Shown here piece by piece: positions 44,421 to 53,462 of a DNA stretch of 64,000 nt (the stretch's first letter is position 1; the number at the start of each line of letters is the position of its first letter). This stretch comes from CAYYIS01 sp964470965 (GTDB taxonomy: Bacteria > JAAXHH01 > JABIQT01): positions 1-64,000 of the forward strand of contig CAYYIS010000027.1 in NCBI GenBank assembly GCA_964470965.1. The letters run 5' to 3'. The position numbers and the translations under genes were made by a program. The notes below the pieces were generated by a model that saw only the letters and a program-made list of their open reading frames with translations, did no database searches and was not told where the DNA came from.

Positions 44421-45167
44421 CTATGTTCTCCCACCACAGGCTACAATAGTCTGTCCGGTGATGAAGCCGGAGTCTTCTGAAAGCAGAAACTTCACGGTGG
44501 TGGCGATCTCCTCCGGTTCCCCCATGCGCCCCATGGGCGTAAGCTGGACGATCTGGTCGAGAAGTCCCGGATTAGCCTGGCGGGCCAGGTCCGTGTTCGT
44601 CAAACCCGGAGCTACACAATTCACACGGATGTTATGGCGGGCAAAAGCCCGGGCGCAGTGCCTTGTGAATGAAATGAGTGCGGCCTTGGCTGAGCCATAG
44701 TGGATCTGATTGTCCTTTGGAACTACCCCGGCGAGTGATGAGACATTAACGATTCGGCCGTAATTCCGTGCGATCATCTCATCCTTCACGGCCCACGTCA
44801 CTAAAAATGGACCATCCGCGTTAACTGCAAACATGTGTTTCCAGCCCTTGAACGTGACCTCATCGTGCCCCACAGTCTCGACTGTACCGGCATTGTTTAT
44901 CAGTAAATCTATCGGACCAAATCGTTGGCGCACATTCGACACGAGCCTGTTCACATCGGCTTCCACGGATACATCAGCCTGAGCCACTAGCCCTACCCCG
45001 CCGACCCGTTGGATCTCCGAAAGTGTCTCTTGGGCAGCCTCATGATTATCTCGAAAGTTTATCGCCACACGGGCGCCCTCAGCCGCCAGCATCAGACAGA
45101 TTGATCTTCCGATGCCCCTGGCCCCGCCTGTTACGATGGCTGTCTTATCGGTGAATAGTTTAGACAT
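44421..45167 (-). CDS. Short-chain dehydrogenase/reductase (FabG-like)
   Basis: A 248-residue SDR with GGARGIGRS, NNAGTVE, the catalytic serine in NVSSLAG and YGSAK. The residue pattern after strand 2 (INFRDN) favours NADPH. It resembles 3-oxoacyl-ACP reductases but has no fatty-acid genes nearby. Third gene of a minus-strand operon ytoQ-PhyH-SDR (69-base gap to PhyH), so reduction or oxidation of the PhyH product is plausible. No clear ribosome binding site. Confidence 0.88.
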   Translation of the reverse strand: MSKLFTDKTAIVTGGARGIGRSICLMLAAEGARVAINFRDNHEAAQETLSEIQRVGGVGLVAQADVSVEADVNRLVSNVRQRFGPIDLLINNAGTVETVGHDEVTFKGWKHMFAVNADGPFLVTWAVKDEMIARNYGRIVNVSSLAGVVPKDNQIHYGSAKAALISFTRHCARAFARHNIRVNCVAPGLTNTDLARQANPGLLDQIVQLTPMGRMGEPEEIATTVKFLLSEDSGFITGQTIVACGGRT

Positions 45168-45236
45168 AATTGTTATAACGGAACGAAATTTCTCCTAGAC
45201 AGGACTCCCAGACGCAAGTGGTACTGGATTCCCCGG

Positions 45237-46070
45237 CTACCCGTACGCCCCTTTTTTGTGTCTTCCAAGGAAACGTTGTAACCGCGGCCCCGCACCTTCC
45301 CAGACATGGTCGGGCATTCTGTAGTCGACAAAGGGATACAACTTCTGGGCAACGAAGCGTTTGCTGTAAGTAACACCACCCAGAAGCCGAAGTCGGTCTG
45401 AAGGATTGGGTGCCCCGCGGTGCCACATCTGGTTGTTGAACATATAGACCTCTCCCGCTCTGGCAAAGATTGAAACGGGTTTCTTTCCTTTGAACTCCGG
45501 CTGAACCTGTGAATCCGGAGCTCGACCTGCATAATGGCTGCCGGGTACGACCTGCGTCGGTCCATTCTCGACGATTTCGATGTCAGTCAGCGGGGTGAAA
45601 ATTTGCAGGACAAAACAGGGAAGAGGTATCGCCGGATCATGGTACGGGATATTATTCGGAAGGGGAAAATGAACCAAGTCGTCTATATGCCATCCACCGG
45701 GGCCGTCGGCCTTTGCCTCAGGATTCGGAGGGGTTATCAGTGCATTCTGGGACATCAGGTGGCAGTCGTCCCCCAGGATGGTTTCTGCCAGACTCGCGAA
45801 CGGCTCCCGAACGATCAAGTCACGAAACGCCATGTCGTATTCGTACATCCGCATCAAACTGGTACCCCTCCGATGGTCGCCAGGTTGGTCTTCCTGCATT
45901 AGAGGATCGACGATCTTTCTCTCCATGGCATCTCTGAGTGTGGCGACCTCATCATCTTCCAGAATCTTCCCAAGATGGCAGTATCCGTCAACACGGAATT
46001 GCTCCAGAATCCGAGACGTCTCTCCTTCCGTGAATTGGTCCCCGGATCGTATTGGGCTTGCCTTGGTCAC
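45237..46070 (-). CDS. Phytanoyl-CoA dioxygenase (PhyH) family protein 2
   Basis: A 277-residue Fe(II)/2-oxoglutarate oxygenase from a GTG start at 46070, which has GGGAG 7 bases upstream; the longer frame would overlap ytoQ. Ligands are H128 and D130 (GWHIDD) and the distal H217 (MWHRGAPNP), with an arginine near 226. Second gene in the ytoQ-PhyH-SDR operon (20 bases after ytoQ). Substrate unknown. Confidence 0.87.
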   Translation of the reverse strand: MTKASPIRSGDQFTEGETSRILEQFRVDGYCHLGKILEDDEVATLRDAMERKIVDPLMQEDQPGDHRRGTSLMRMYEYDMAFRDLIVREPFASLAETILGDDCHLMSQNALITPPNPEAKADGPGGWHIDDLVHFPLPNNIPYHDPAIPLPCFVLQIFTPLTDIEIVENGPTQVVPGSHYAGRAPDSQVQPEFKGKKPVSIFARAGEVYMFNNQMWHRGAPNPSDRLRLLGGVTYSKRFVAQKLYPFVDYRMPDHVWEGAGPRLQRFLGRHKKGAYG

Positions 46071-46090
46071 TTGTATACTCCCGCAACGTA

Positions 46091-46528
46091 TCAATCCGTA
46101 ATATGTTTCAATATCTCGATCACCTGCCCGGGTGTACGAGCCCAAGCCATCGCCGTACTGTTGACTTCTTTTAGCGGATGGACTATGTCCTCGCCATGCA
46201 GCGTGATGTACGGCTTGCCCAGAGCGGCACAATATCCTGCATCGAAAGCTGCATTCCACTGTTTGTATTTATCCCCGAAACGAATAATGGCAACATCGCA
46301 TTTATCGAGCATGGTTCTGGTCCGGATACCATTCACTTTCGATGACTTGTGGTCCCGCCAGAAGTGATTCTTCTCTTCGCCGAGGATATCACCGGCGCCA
46401 TCGCTGGCAGCATGGTCCGTGACCGCTGATGTAAACGTCACAGGCAGCTGATGTGCTGCTGCGCCATCCATGATTTGTTGACGCCAATCGGTGTGAATCT
46501 CCCCAGAGAGGTATACTACCCAATTCAT
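46091..46528 (-). CDS. ytoQ: YtoQ family protein
   Basis: A 145-residue protein matching the YtoQ family (N-terminal WVVYLSGEIHTDWR is its hallmark), distantly related to nucleoside 2-deoxyribosyltransferases by the CDVAIIRFGDKYKQWNAAFDAG segment. Molecular function is not established. The ATG at 46528 is supported by AGGAGG 5 bases upstream. First gene of the operon with PhyH 2, sharing a 142-base divergent promoter region with PhyH 3. Confidence 0.88.
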   Translation of the reverse strand: MNWVVYLSGEIHTDWRQQIMDGAAAHQLPVTFTSAVTDHAASDGAGDILGEEKNHFWRDHKSSKVNGIRTRTMLDKCDVAIIRFGDKYKQWNAAFDAGYCAALGKPYITLHGEDIVHPLKEVNSTAMAWARTPGQVIEILKHITD

Positions 46529-46607
46529 CAACTCCTCCTCTGAAGGCGGTTAAATTCATTAAAATACATATTCAGAAAACTATTTCTAATCTGTCAAATG
46601 TCAAGCG

Positions 46608-46636
46608 TTGACATGGATTATCTGTAATGATACATT
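46608..46636 (+). promoter_or_regulatory. Sigma-70 promoter of PhyH 3
   Basis: TTGACA (46608-46613) and TACATT (46631-46636) are spaced by exactly 17 bases, 35 bases upstream of the ATG at 46671. The imperfect direct repeat TGTCAA/GTCAAG directly before the -35 could be an operator. Confidence 0.55.
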
Positions 46637-46670
46637 TGTGACATTGCATAATCTGAAAAGGAGATGAACC

Positions 46671-47489
46671 ATGAATCAGTCAAACCCATCGTTCGAACGC
46701 GACGGATTTTACATCCTGTCCCATCAGATCATACCGAATCAAATTCTGACAGATGCCAGAAATGGCATGGCGGCCGTTCGCGATGGTGATTTCGATATGG
46801 GTCTGGCACCCACCGAGCATCCCGGGTATGATCCGGGACGGCTTTGCAAAATCAACAATCCACATCGGTCCGACCGGGGACTTCACGGTCTGGTGAAGTG
46901 TCCCGAGCTGGGCAGCCAGGTGGCTTCTATTACAGGCTCACGGTGGATACAGGTGTGGGCCAGTCAACTTTTGATTAAACCGCCAGGATCGCAATCAGCC
47001 GGGCATGTGGGCTGGCATCAGGATCGTCAGTACTGGGGGATGTGGCAGGAGGAAGAAGGCCTGTTCACCGTCTGGATCGCCCTCGAAGATGTCGGAGAGA
47101 CTTCAGGCCCCATGCGCTTCGTGAAGAGATCCCATCGATGGGGTTTTCTGAATCAGGGTGATTTCTTCAACAACAGTCGGGCGGCCACCCGTGAGTTGAT
47201 TTCGGTACCGCCTGAGGAATCATGGGAGGAAGTCTCTGTGCTCCTGCCGGCGGGAGGTATTAGTATCCACCATTGCCTGACCTACCATGGTTCCGGCCCC
47301 AACACCTCGTCCAATGCCCGGTACAGCCTTGCGGTTCATGTTCGTGATGAGAGGACTCAGCCGGTAAGGGGAGATGACAATTACTACACATCACACCTGG
47401 ACAATCGGCAGATCTGTCCAATGATGCACAGCGCCCCGCCAGTACCCCGGGGAACCGCCCTTCCCGGTAACTCCGATACCATGCCGTAA
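46671..47489 (+). CDS. Phytanoyl-CoA dioxygenase (PhyH) family protein 3
   Basis: A 272-residue Fe(II)/2-oxoglutarate oxygenase with H116 and D118 (GWHQDR), distal H206 (TYHGSGPN) and R217. AAAAGGAG lies 7 bases before the ATG. Transcribed divergently from the ytoQ-PhyH 2 operon. It differs from PhyH 2 well beyond the ligand motifs, so the two are old paralogs rather than a recent duplication. Confidence 0.88.
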   Translation: MNQSNPSFERDGFYILSHQIIPNQILTDARNGMAAVRDGDFDMGLAPTEHPGYDPGRLCKINNPHRSDRGLHGLVKCPELGSQVASITGSRWIQVWASQLLIKPPGSQSAGHVGWHQDRQYWGMWQEEEGLFTVWIALEDVGETSGPMRFVKRSHRWGFLNQGDFFNNSRAATRELISVPPEESWEEVSVLLPAGGISIHHCLTYHGSGPNTSSNARYSLAVHVRDERTQPVRGDDNYYTSHLDNRQICPMMHSAPPVPRGTALPGNSDTMP

Positions 47490-47681
47490 ACGAATCGTAG
47501 CCAGGGGATTGCGTTTCAAATTATCTGCCGGATTTCAGAAGCTGTGATGCGTCGATCGGGATGAAAACCTGGGAGTTCCAGGAGTGACATAGAATCCGCA
47601 TGCCATCATGTCATGCTTGCATGCTTGAGGTGAGGCACCGACAACCCCGCGAAATCCCTTAAATCATCGGAGGGTCTGAAA

Positions 47682-49034
47682 ATGGAAGCATGGATATTTG
47701 TCCACAATCCGCTCGAACGATGGATCGAAGACTACAAACGCATCTTTGATGCCTGGGAAGACGGTGGCATAACAGGTATCGTGGTCGGATACCTGTATTT
47801 TGAAGATGACGGAGGGAACCGCCTACCCACGTTTGTATCCAACCCTGATGTTTACCGGGAGTTCGGCCTCAATCTCGAGGAAGACACAAATCGGGATCCC
47901 GCAAAAGAAGCAAAGTTTCGAGCTATGCTTGACGATGCAGCGGAACGGGGATGGCACATTATGACGTTTGGCGTGGGCGGAGGAGGAGGCACACTCGCGG
48001 TAGAGGAGGATCCCTACGGAGCCATAAGCCATGCCGCCAGGGCCCAGGACACCATGGACGCCTTTCCCCAGGCCCAGGGCTTCATAATGGATGGTCCCGG
48101 TGAACAGCACTATGAACTCGCTTTCCATCACGGTGGCGAGTTGTTGGAAATTCGGCCGGGCGAGGATGGTCGTTTTTCTGCGCTGGGATATGATCTGGAC
48201 CGACTTAATAGCGGCATAGAACACCTGCGGGGGCGGCTGCACAACCTGACGCCGTCCGAAGTCAGGTATCAAGCGCCCGGCGGCATGCTGGCGGGGATGC
48301 AGTTGTTCGATATCAACGAAGATACACTTTATTGGCTCCGGGCGCGCCGCGAAACCGCACTCGGTGCCATGGCCGCGATCCACGATCAGGTACAGAAACT
48401 GAATCGAAGGGTAAACCTGGGCGGCATTCCCAGGACTGCTGCTTTCTCGTCGCTCACCTGTCAGGATTATCACAGGATGGCGGATTACTTCGACTATATT
48501 TTTCCCAAGCATTATTACTGGCACAGAGGCTTCGATGGGCTCTACGGTACAATCGCCCGCTGGGTACAGAGACTCCGGACCTGGAATCCCTCCCTTACGG
48601 AACAGGATTGTTTCGACGTGGTGAAGAGCCTGTTCGGTATCGAACTGCCGGGAGTTCATTCCCTCATGGATATGGAGATGGGATTCCCTGAGGCGTTCTT
48701 CTCCGAGGTTGTTTTCGGTGAAACCCATCGGGCACTGGAGGCCGTCGGTGACCCGGATAAGGTAATATGCTGGGTATCCACCGGTCGCGCACCACATGCG
48801 GGAGATGCTATGACGGCACGGGATCTACAGGGTATTCTGCACGCTTCTAAGGAGGCGGGTTTAAAACGTTTCTTATTTCACCCCGACCCCGACCTGGGCG
48901 CACCGGAATGGCACGTAATATCGAACATGTGCGGTAAATCGTGGCAGGAAGACGTGGGGGGCAGCTACTGGCCCCCGGACACGCCCAAGCCGAACACATT
49001 CAGCGGCAGCAGAAAGCAGACCCGTTTTGATTGA
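47682..49034 (+). CDS. Uncharacterised 450-residue protein, TIM-barrel glycosidase-like
   Basis: A 450-residue soluble protein without signal peptide. The succession of short hydrophobic strands ending in charged or aromatic motifs (GIVVGYLYFEDD, HIMTFGVGG, GFIMDGPGEQHYEL, YIFPKHYYWHRGFDG, ICWVSTGRAP, FLFHPDPD) suggests a (beta/alpha)8 barrel like those of glycoside hydrolases. I do not recognise a named family. GGAGG precedes the ATG. It ends 2 bases from the convergent NHL-repeat gene. Confidence 0.7.
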   Translation: MEAWIFVHNPLERWIEDYKRIFDAWEDGGITGIVVGYLYFEDDGGNRLPTFVSNPDVYREFGLNLEEDTNRDPAKEAKFRAMLDDAAERGWHIMTFGVGGGGGTLAVEEDPYGAISHAARAQDTMDAFPQAQGFIMDGPGEQHYELAFHHGGELLEIRPGEDGRFSALGYDLDRLNSGIEHLRGRLHNLTPSEVRYQAPGGMLAGMQLFDINEDTLYWLRARRETALGAMAAIHDQVQKLNRRVNLGGIPRTAAFSSLTCQDYHRMADYFDYIFPKHYYWHRGFDGLYGTIARWVQRLRTWNPSLTEQDCFDVVKSLFGIELPGVHSLMDMEMGFPEAFFSEVVFGETHRALEAVGDPDKVICWVSTGRAPHAGDAMTARDLQGILHASKEAGLKRFLFHPDPDLGAPEWHVISNMCGKSWQEDVGGSYWPPDTPKPNTFSGSRKQTRFD

Positions 49035-49036
49035 CA

Positions 49037-49876
49037 TCACACACGCACGTATTTGTGTAAAAGGTCACCTACACCGACCTCACCCACAAAGATAGAACCC
49101 ACACCATCGACCCAGATGCCGTGTGCACCGTGGGGCCTGTCGTCAGGACCGCCGGTAACCGCCCACTGGGTAATCAGGCGCCCCTCCATAGTCATGATGC
49201 TAACGCCGCCGCCTTCGGCGATGTAAACGATGTTGTCGTCATCTATGAACAGGCCGCACGGAGCAGGTCGGCCGGGCCACTCCGCCAGGAAATGGCCATC
49301 CATGTCAAAAACCTGAATCCTGTGATTGGGCTCCCGATCTGCAACGATGATCCGTTCATCTTTGCTCACAAAGATATTGTGAGGGAGGGAGAATTGGCCG
49401 GGGTCGCCGCCCTCGCCACCCCAGGTTTTCTTCAGTTCACCTTCGGAAGAGAAACGGTGGATGTGATGCTGGCCGTATCCGTCGGAAACGAACAGGTCTC
49501 CATCCGGCGCGCAGACTGCCCGGGTTGGTCTGTTAAAAGGCTGCCCGTAGACGTCAGGCTGTTCGGTAAAGAAAGTGTGTATTACATCACCGTTCACGTT
49601 GAAAATACGAACCGAGTGATCTCCGCAGTCGGCGATGTATATCCTGTCGTCCTCATCGATCCAAATATCATGGGGAACGGACAAAATGTCCTCCGCCCAG
49701 CTGGTTTTGTAGGCCCCGTCCTGACCGTAGACCACAATCGCTGGGTTCGGTTCTCTATCAATCACATAGACACAGCCTTCTGAATCGGCCGCGACTCCGG
49801 AAGCGATCCCAAGTGTTCGGCCTGTAGCCCACCCATCGACTTTTTCATATCTATGGTCGCCCGCACCTACGATCAT
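49037..49876 (-). CDS. NHL-repeat beta-propeller protein
   Basis: A 279-residue protein made of NHL-type repeats with recurring blade motifs such as DEDDRIYIADCGDHSVRIF, DGDLFVSDGYGQHHIHRFS and DERIIVADREPNHRIQVFD; about six blades. Such propellers bind ligands or act like the lyase domain of peptidylglycine amidating enzymes; family annotations often carry that name without evidence. No signal peptide. AAGGAG is 9 bases from the ATG. Divergent from the CBM9-like gene. Confidence 0.83.
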   Translation of the reverse strand: MIVGAGDHRYEKVDGWATGRTLGIASGVAADSEGCVYVIDREPNPAIVVYGQDGAYKTSWAEDILSVPHDIWIDEDDRIYIADCGDHSVRIFNVNGDVIHTFFTEQPDVYGQPFNRPTRAVCAPDGDLFVSDGYGQHHIHRFSSEGELKKTWGGEGGDPGQFSLPHNIFVSKDERIIVADREPNHRIQVFDMDGHFLAEWPGRPAPCGLFIDDDNIVYIAEGGGVSIMTMEGRLITQWAVTGGPDDRPHGAHGIWVDGVGSIFVGEVGVGDLLHKYVRV

Positions 49877-49992
49877 AATCTGGAACTCCTTATCTTTAAA
49901 GTATTGAATATCATTACCTGCACTTCATCAACGCGATTTGCCCAATGTATCGGCGTGTTCCGGGATGTCAAGCAGGATTGGTAAAACCGTTG

Positions 49993-50020
49993 TTGACATT
50001 CCTGATGATCACATTAGAAT
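49993..50020 (+). promoter_or_regulatory. Sigma-70 promoter of the CBM9-PhyH unit
   Basis: TTGACA (49993-49998) and TAGAAT (50015-50020, five of six) with a 16-base spacer, 57 bases upstream of the ATG at 50077. This also argues that the longer reading frame beginning at 49945 is not used. Confidence 0.55.
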
Positions 50021-50076
50021 ACACCTGGATATGTGATGCGCCCGACGCCAACCTTAAACAGGACACGGAGAAAACG

Positions 50077-50862
50077 ATGAGTGAGATCACTCCCGAGCAG
50101 TATATGTGTTACCGCAGCACGGCACCCCTTATCATCGATGGGCATCTCACGGAACCTTCCTGGAAACGGGCGCCCCGGTCCGGGCTGTTCGTCGATATCG
50201 AGGGGGACAAAAAACCGATTCCCAGATTCGGCACCAGAGTTATGATGCTGTGGGATGACGATTTCTTTTACTTCGGATGCGATATGGAAGAACCGCATGT
50301 CTGGGGCACTTTGACCAAGCGGGATTCGATCATCTGCAACGATAATGACTTCGAAATTTTCCTTGATCCCGATGACGACGAAGAACATTACATGGAGTTT
50401 GAAATCAACCCACTCAACGTGGCCTGGGATCTGTACCTGCCGAAGCAGTATAACCGGGGTGGAAGTGCGGACCATGACTGGGACTTCGATGGCATTAAAC
50501 ATGCCGTGCAGATAGATGGCACACTCAACTGTTCAGACGATGTGGATAGGGGCTGGACCGTGGAGGTCGCTATCCCGTGGGCCAGTATGGCAAAATACGC
50601 CGGCACCGGCTGCCCGCCTGAACCGGGAGACCGATGGCGAGTTAATTTCTCAAGGGTTGAATGGGAACATGTGACACACAAAGGGGGCTACCTGAGAAAA
50701 GAAGGTGTGCCCTGTGATAACTGGGTCTGGTCCCCCATGGGTGTCATCAACATGCATGAACCTCATATGTGGGGATATGTACAGTTCTCGGACATCATCG
50801 TAGGAGAAGGGGAAGAACGGTTTTCGGAGACACCTACGTCGCGGCCGGCACCGGAAAATTGA
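50077..50862 (+). CDS. Carbohydrate-binding family 9-like protein
   Basis: A 261-residue single-domain protein of the CBM9-like fold used by many sugar-degrading bacteria. Features are IDGHLTEPSWKRAP, WDDDFFYFGCDMEEP, NDFEIFLDPD, YMEFEINPLNVAWDLY and GWTVEVAIPW. The ATG at 50077 has CGGAG 6 bases upstream, and the promoter lies between it and the upstream in-frame ATG. No signal peptide from this start. Followed after 40 bases by PhyH 4. Confidence 0.87.
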   Translation: MSEITPEQYMCYRSTAPLIIDGHLTEPSWKRAPRSGLFVDIEGDKKPIPRFGTRVMMLWDDDFFYFGCDMEEPHVWGTLTKRDSIICNDNDFEIFLDPDDDEEHYMEFEINPLNVAWDLYLPKQYNRGGSADHDWDFDGIKHAVQIDGTLNCSDDVDRGWTVEVAIPWASMAKYAGTGCPPEPGDRWRVNFSRVEWEHVTHKGGYLRKEGVPCDNWVWSPMGVINMHEPHMWGYVQFSDIIVGEGEERFSETPTSRPAPEN

Positions 50863-50902
50863 TCTATTACATGTATTATGGTGGGAAAATAGGAGCCTGA
50901 AA

Positions 50903-51679
50903 GTGCTTACAGAACAACAACACCGATTCTTTGATGCGTTTGGGTATCTCCATTTCAAACAGGTCTTCTCCCCTGTTGAGATCAGTGACCTCACTCGTGA
51001 GGCAGACCGGATCTGGAAGGAGGATGCCGCACAGCATCCGGAACAGACACATCAATCCATGAGCGGATTCATCGAGAAGAGCCCTCTCCTGTTCCAGCTT
51101 GCGGTGGATGATCGAATCTTCGGTGTAATAGAATCCCTCCTGGAACCCGGCTTCGTCTGGGGCAATTCTGAAGGAAACAAAGGTAGCTTCAATGTGGAGA
51201 GTGTCCACAACTGGCACTGTGACCGGGTCGGTGAATACGACCTGAATTACCTGCGTATCAAGGTTATGATCTACCTGACGCCAACCACACGCCAAGAAGG
51301 GGCACTGCGAATAATGCCGGGATCACACAAAGCGCCGTTGCACCAAGCCATGGTGCCGGTCAACGCACAGAAGAATCATTCGAGCGATGGGATATTCGGG
51401 GTGCCCGGCTGGGATTTGCCAGGTCATGCCCTGGACTCGCAGCCTGGCGATGTAGTGTTTTTTAACCACTACCTGTTTCACGCGGTATATGGCAAAACTG
51501 CCGCCCGACGCTACTTGGCACTCAAGTTCGCGGATAAACCGGTGAATAAAGCTCATTTTCTATCCCTGAAACGACACCATCAGGGATTCGATAATCTGCA
51601 TGAAGAGGCTTTAAATAGTGAAAATCCCAGAATGCAGGGCATGATCGCGCCTCTGACGCAGGAGATGCCTCAGAGTTAA
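50903..51679 (+). CDS. Phytanoyl-CoA dioxygenase (PhyH) family protein 4
   Basis: A 258-residue Fe(II)/2-oxoglutarate oxygenase from a GTG start with AGGAG 7 bases upstream. Ligands are H105 and D107 (NWHCDR) and the distal H193 (YLFHAVYG), with two arginines at 202-203. The MPGSHK loop follows the usual pattern. Probably cotranscribed with the CBM9-like gene. Substrate unknown. Confidence 0.87.
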   Translation: MLTEQQHRFFDAFGYLHFKQVFSPVEISDLTREADRIWKEDAAQHPEQTHQSMSGFIEKSPLLFQLAVDDRIFGVIESLLEPGFVWGNSEGNKGSFNVESVHNWHCDRVGEYDLNYLRIKVMIYLTPTTRQEGALRIMPGSHKAPLHQAMVPVNAQKNHSSDGIFGVPGWDLPGHALDSQPGDVVFFNHYLFHAVYGKTAARRYLALKFADKPVNKAHFLSLKRHHQGFDNLHEEALNSENPRMQGMIAPLTQEMPQS

Positions 51680-51813
51680 TATGGTTCTGACAAAGTAGCT
51701 ACACGCGCTGCTATCCCCCATAGCAGCGGATATTTGTCGCGGATAGCCGTTCGTCTGATGCGACTGCCCATGAGACGGATGACCAAAAAATCAACTGGCC
51801 GGTCGCAGGAGAC

Positions 51814-53283
51814 CTAAATATCATCCAGAGGATACAATTTGCGGCCCAGATTGTGGAATTTGTCACTGTTATTTACTATTGAATGTACGGACGGCTCATT
51901 GACCAGGTAGATGCTGCCTGCGAATGCCTCAAAACCGGCACGGAAATGCGCGGCTGACTTGACGCCTATATATTTCATCCGCCTTGGATCAAGCCCCATA
52001 GTTAAGGAAAAGGCGATGCCGAATGGTTGTTCCCGCTTTGTAACCAGCACTACGTGCACACCATTCTGGACGATATGCGCAGATGGGCCCATACTGCCGT
52101 CCAGTCCAAGGTTGATCGGTCCTTCATAGGTAAATTCGCCTTCGCTTACGGCTTCCACCCGTACGTGCATTCGTACCGGCTCCCCCTGCAGCGAGGATGA
52201 TTTGGCGCCAACGTCAAGTGTCAGCTCCGATCCTGCTCCGGCCCCCTGACATAGTGCCACCGCTTCCGGATCGACGACATAAAGGATACAGGCATCCTCC
52301 AATCCCTCATCGATAAATGTGCGCAGCAGCCCCGTGCTGTCACCGGGGGAACCGCCTCCCGTATTGTCTTCCCGGTCCGCGAAAATGACGGGATATTTTC
52401 CGGCCGAATGAGCCTGGGGCAACACCTCTCTTGTTGAAAGCGTCGGTGTTTGCCAATCATCCCGCCGCTCCCATATCCATGCTCCAAGTTCATCAGCATA
52501 CTGTTGTGCCAGTTCTTGATCGTTATCGGTAACGATGTACGTGGAAGCGCCCAGATGGGGAACATCCGCCAGCGGGAAGCAGGTTGCAATGGAACCACAG
52601 ACTACCCCGGGCCGGCTTTCTATTTCATGCAGGTACTCTATCGCCTGGCACATGGGAGGATGGGCTGTGACCTGATTCATGCCCCACACCAGCGGGATCC
52701 GACTCAGGGCCATAGTGGGTTTAAGACCTTGGGTCAGAATCCGGTTCAACACATCCACACATTCCCTTCCCCGATCGCCCTGGTCGATTTCTGGGTAGGT
52801 CTCGTGCCCGATGATAACATCCGCCATATCGACCATCCGCTGAGACATATTCGAATGGATATCGAGCTGTGCAACGATGGGGATGTTCGGACCGAAGAGA
52901 TCGCGTACGGCAGCCAGAATATGGCCCTCGCCGTCATCGACCCCCTCGGCCACCATGGCGCCATGCAGGTCAAGCAGTACGCCTTTGACGCCTGCGGAGG
53001 CCCCCATCCTGGCCAGCATCTCATTGAGGATTTCATCAAAAATGTCTCGTGGCGTCGGACCGCTGGGCTGCGCGACGGCGTACACGGTCGATAAGAGCTC
53101 GAAGCCGTATTTTTTACACCCGTCCGCGAATCCGCCAACCGCGGTATTCGAAGATCTGAATTTATTCAGGACATCTCGGCCTTTAAGATAGCCGAACCTT
53201 TGGCTGCCATACGATTCCCAGGTGGTTTCAACGGTAGTGAAGGTGCTGGATTCGTGACTGATTGATCCGGTGACGATTTTCAT
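51814..53283 (-). CDS. M81 family metallopeptidase (MlrC-like)
   Basis: A 489-residue protein of the family named for MlrC, the last enzyme of microcystin degradation. The N-terminal GSISHESSTFT, LLDLHGAMVAEGVDDGEGHIL, QLDIHSNMS and IIGHETYPEID supply likely zinc ligands; FADREDNTGGGSPGDST is the typical C-domain motif. AAAGGAG lies 7 bases before the ATG at 53283. Natural substrates of the wider family are unknown; cyclic-peptide breakdown products or hydantoin-like compounds are possible. Divergent from the 2-hydroxyacid dehydrogenase operon. Confidence 0.9.
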   Translation of the reverse strand: MKIVTGSISHESSTFTTVETTWESYGSQRFGYLKGRDVLNKFRSSNTAVGGFADGCKKYGFELLSTVYAVAQPSGPTPRDIFDEILNEMLARMGASAGVKGVLLDLHGAMVAEGVDDGEGHILAAVRDLFGPNIPIVAQLDIHSNMSQRMVDMADVIIGHETYPEIDQGDRGRECVDVLNRILTQGLKPTMALSRIPLVWGMNQVTAHPPMCQAIEYLHEIESRPGVVCGSIATCFPLADVPHLGASTYIVTDNDQELAQQYADELGAWIWERRDDWQTPTLSTREVLPQAHSAGKYPVIFADREDNTGGGSPGDSTGLLRTFIDEGLEDACILYVVDPEAVALCQGAGAGSELTLDVGAKSSSLQGEPVRMHVRVEAVSEGEFTYEGPINLGLDGSMGPSAHIVQNGVHVVLVTKREQPFGIAFSLTMGLDPRRMKYIGVKSAAHFRAGFEAFAGSIYLVNEPSVHSIVNNSDKFHNLGRKLYPLDDI

Positions 53284-53462
53284 AGGTCTTCTCCTTTGTA
53301 ACCAGAATATAAGGGATGTAGGGAAACGGTCAATGTGAAAGGGTGCATAAACATTCTCTAATTTCAATAAATAACTATATACCCTTTTACCAGTTCACCT
53401 ATCTTATAGGCTTCAATCCCGTTAGCAGTGATCGTGTCAATGGTTAATATTGGAGGATAGGA

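Noticed and set aside
46091..46528. Classical nucleoside 2-deoxyribosyltransferase
   Set aside because: The N-terminal signature and length match the separate YtoQ family, whose activity is not established.
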